Shown here one piece after another: positions 61,864-64,000 of a stretch of DNA of 64,000 nt. Numbering within the stretch: position 1 is the stretch's first letter; every line of letters starts with the position of its first letter. The notes beneath the pieces are model-generated. The model saw only the letters and a program-made list of their open reading frames with translations, was not told the origin of the DNA and did not search any database. Position numbers and translations under genes: made by a program. Source of the DNA: Xenophilus aerolatus. Its GTDB lineage: Bacteria > Pseudomonadota > Gammaproteobacteria > Burkholderiales > Burkholderiaceae_C. The DNA lies in contig JASCNX010000004.1 of assembly GCA_029968055.1 (NCBI GenBank), positions 248,001 to 312,000 on the forward strand. The letters are read 5' to 3'.

Positions 61864-62538
61864 TCAGGCCATCGACATCAGGCGTTCCTTGACGATCATC
61901 GAGCCGTCGTCCTGGGTCTGGACGAAGCCGCGCTCCTCCAGGTCCTTCATCACGCGGCTGACCATCTCGCGCGAGGCGCCGACCATCTTGGCGAGATCCT
62001 GGCGGGAGATCTTCTCGCGCACCTTCAGGTTGCCGGCCCCGTCGTCGACGGCGAACTCCAATAGCGAGCGCGCCACTCGGCCATACACGTCCATCAGGGC
62101 CAGCGATTCGATCTTGCGATCGGCATGGCGCAGGCGCTGCACCAGCCCGCGCATGATGTTGTACGACATGGAAGAGTTCTCGGGCAGGCAGCGCGAGAAG
62201 GCTTCGCGGCCGAGCATCAGCACATCGGTCTGCACCTCGGTCCGAACGGTGGCCGAGTGCGGCTCGTCGTCGATCAGGCTCATCTCGCCGATGTAGTCGC
62301 CGGGCTGGAGGGACGCGAGGATGACCTCGCGGCCCCGGCTGTCGGCACTCATCACGCGCGCCCGGCCGGTGAGGATGATGTAGAGGGCATCGGACTTCTT
62401 GCCCTGCTCCACCACGACCTCCGAGCGCTTGAACCGCTTTTTCACGATCGCATCGGCGATGCTTGCTGACTGCGACGGCGTGAGTGCCGCAAACAGCGGA
62501 ACACGCCGCAGCAGTTCAAGATTGGACAACATCGACAT
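61864..62538 (-). CDS. CRP/FNR-family regulator with non-standard cyclic-nucleotide pocket
   Basis: A 224-residue regulator with an N-terminal cyclic nucleotide-binding domain (about 10-125), dimer helix, and C-terminal helix-turn-helix ISRQDLAKMVGASREMVSRVMK. The recognition helix keeps the Arg-Glu-Arg pattern of E. coli CRP, so a TGTGA-like site is likely. In the ligand pocket, however, the phosphate-binding Arg-Ser of CRP reads His-Ser (IGEMSLIDDEPHSATV), and Thr127-Ser128 read Ala-Asp (RLRHADRKI). It may bind another ligand, such as cyclic di-GMP as in some Burkholderia and Xanthomonas relatives, or none. It is divergent from trxB. Confidence 0.88.
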   Translation of the reverse strand: MSMLSNLELLRRVPLFAALTPSQSASIADAIVKKRFKRSEVVVEQGKKSDALYIILTGRARVMSADSRGREVILASLQPGDYIGEMSLIDDEPHSATVRTEVQTDVLMLGREAFSRCLPENSSMSYNIMRGLVQRLRHADRKIESLALMDVYGRVARSLLEFAVDDGAGNLKVREKISRQDLAKMVGASREMVSRVMKDLEERGFVQTQDDGSMIVKERLMSMA

Positions 62539-62658
62539 GCAGGGACCCCCGTATCAGCGCAATTTTCGAGAACGAATGAATTAAAGCAATCGCGCGCATA
62601 GAAAATCGGGCATCCGCCGGCATTGAACCGTGCGGGGATACTCCGTATCTACTTGTGA

Positions 62659-63663
<1,005 letters not shown>

Positions 63664-63674
63664 GCGCGGAAAGA

Positions 63675-63693
63675 CGCCCTCGGCGCGAGGGCG
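63675..63693 (+). terminator. weak hairpin after trxB
   Basis: A 7-bp stem CGCCCTC with GAGGGCG around GGCGC, 12 bases after the trxB stop and before the rpmB promoter. No U tract, so termination is uncertain. Confidence 0.45.
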
Positions 63694-63712
63694 CCCGACT
63701 CTGCCGGACGGC

Positions 63713-63742
63713 TTGGCAGATCGACCCCATGCCTGCTAGAAT
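63713..63742 (+). promoter_or_regulatory. rpmB: rpmB promoter
   Basis: TTGGCA (63713-63718) and TAGAAT (63737-63742) are good sigma-70 boxes with an 18-base spacer, followed by CGCGGGCTTTG, a GC-rich discriminator of the kind that makes promoters sensitive to ppGpp. The start of transcription should be near 63750, giving a leader of nearly 150 bases. Confidence 0.75.
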
Positions 63743-63749
63743 CGCGGGC

Positions 63750-63896
63750 TTTGCTGAATTTGGCGCGTCCGGAGGCAGCAGACAGGGTACCGCCACCTGA
63801 TTCTGGCGAGGTCAAGCCGCAACACACCCCATGGGTGCTTCGCCCGAGCGAAGTGTCCGTGCGCAAGGTGCCGGCTGTTCATGAAAGAGTGTCCTC
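63750..63896 (+). promoter_or_regulatory. structured 5' leader of rpmB
   Basis: A leader of about 147 bases without an ORF of note. It can form a bulged stem from ACCGCCA and TGGCGAGGT (about 63789-63812) and a perfect 6-bp stem CTTCGC with GCGAAG around CCGA (63838-63853). Long structured leaders of ribosomal protein genes often bind a ribosomal protein; no known class was recognised. Confidence 0.4.
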
Positions 63897-64000
63897 ATGG
63901 CACGCGTATGTGAAGTCACGGGCAAGGGCCCGATGGTCGGGAACAACGTTTCCCACGCCAACAACAAAACCAAGCGCCGGTTCATGCCGAACCTGCAATA
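63897..64000 (+). CDS. rpmB: 50S ribosomal protein L28, 3' end outside window
   Basis: The first 34 codons are visible, starting [20 protein letters not shown] and continuing [12 protein letters not shown], the strongly conserved start of L28, a protein of about 77 residues in the large ribosomal subunit. The rest, and probably rpmG for L33, lie beyond the window. Confidence 0.96.
   Translation, partial: MARVCEVTGKGPMVGNNVSHANNKTKRRFMPNLQ

Overview
The window is 64 kb of a high-GC (about 68-70% in core genes, judged by eye) betaproteobacterial chromosome. Three periplasmic Bug/TctC-type binding proteins with no permease genes beside them, the block trxB / crp-like / ftsK / lolA / rarA, a PBP1C gene near an alpha-2-macroglobulin gene, and GCAGAGG-rich intergenic palindromes together suggest Burkholderiales, family Comamonadaceae, something like Variovorax or Acidovorax. 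That placement is inference; no 16S gene is present.

Layout. 1-5030: 3' part of a thioester-containing bacterial alpha-2-macroglobulin. 5256-9810: a lower-GC catabolic cassette (alpha/beta hydrolase, VOC protein, FAD monooxygenase, Bug binding protein) divergent from a TetR regulator. 10097-10975: three small genes. 11358-13607: pbpC, the usual partner of the macroglobulin gene, here 6.3 kb away. 13611-16663: SDR and MFS genes with a divergent LysR gene. 16680-19962: nitrate/sulfonate-type ABC transporter (ATPase, double permease) preceded by a translationally coupled 26-codon ORF. 20253-24703: MHS-family dicarboxylate transporter, a NarL-type two-component pair and a PQ-loop protein. 24755-31097: exported lyase-family protein, exported tannase-family lipoprotein, divergent LysR regulator and a Bug protein, which look like one ester-degradation unit. 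31264-36780: glycolipid-binding-like protein, DNA polymerase IV, a DUF2459 protein, a small monooxygenase-like protein, ClC channel and purine nucleoside permease. 36905-42816: topoisomerase IB, a degenerate histidine kinase with a lone receiver, queF, hydrolase, 2OG oxygenase and yaaA. 42954-50999: valS, galU, SGNH hydrolase, tusA, NUDIX, cysM, tRNA-Leu(CAA) and a YeeZ-like epimerase. 51041-57068: ferredoxin-type reductase, Bug protein and the livHMGF operon. 57199-64000: rarA, lolA, ftsK, a CRP-family regulator, trxB and the start of rpmB.

Most of the window is ordinary chromosome. The less ordinary parts are the inserted catabolic cassette, the exported lyase with a changed catalytic motif beside the tannase fusion, the pseudokinase and receiver pair, the CRP homologue with an altered cAMP pocket, the upstream ORF fused by ATGA overlap to the ABC permease, two families of intergenic palindromes, and a patch of tRNA-Leu fragments. 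No CRISPR array, insertion sequence, phage gene, toxin-antitoxin pair or recognisable defence system was seen.
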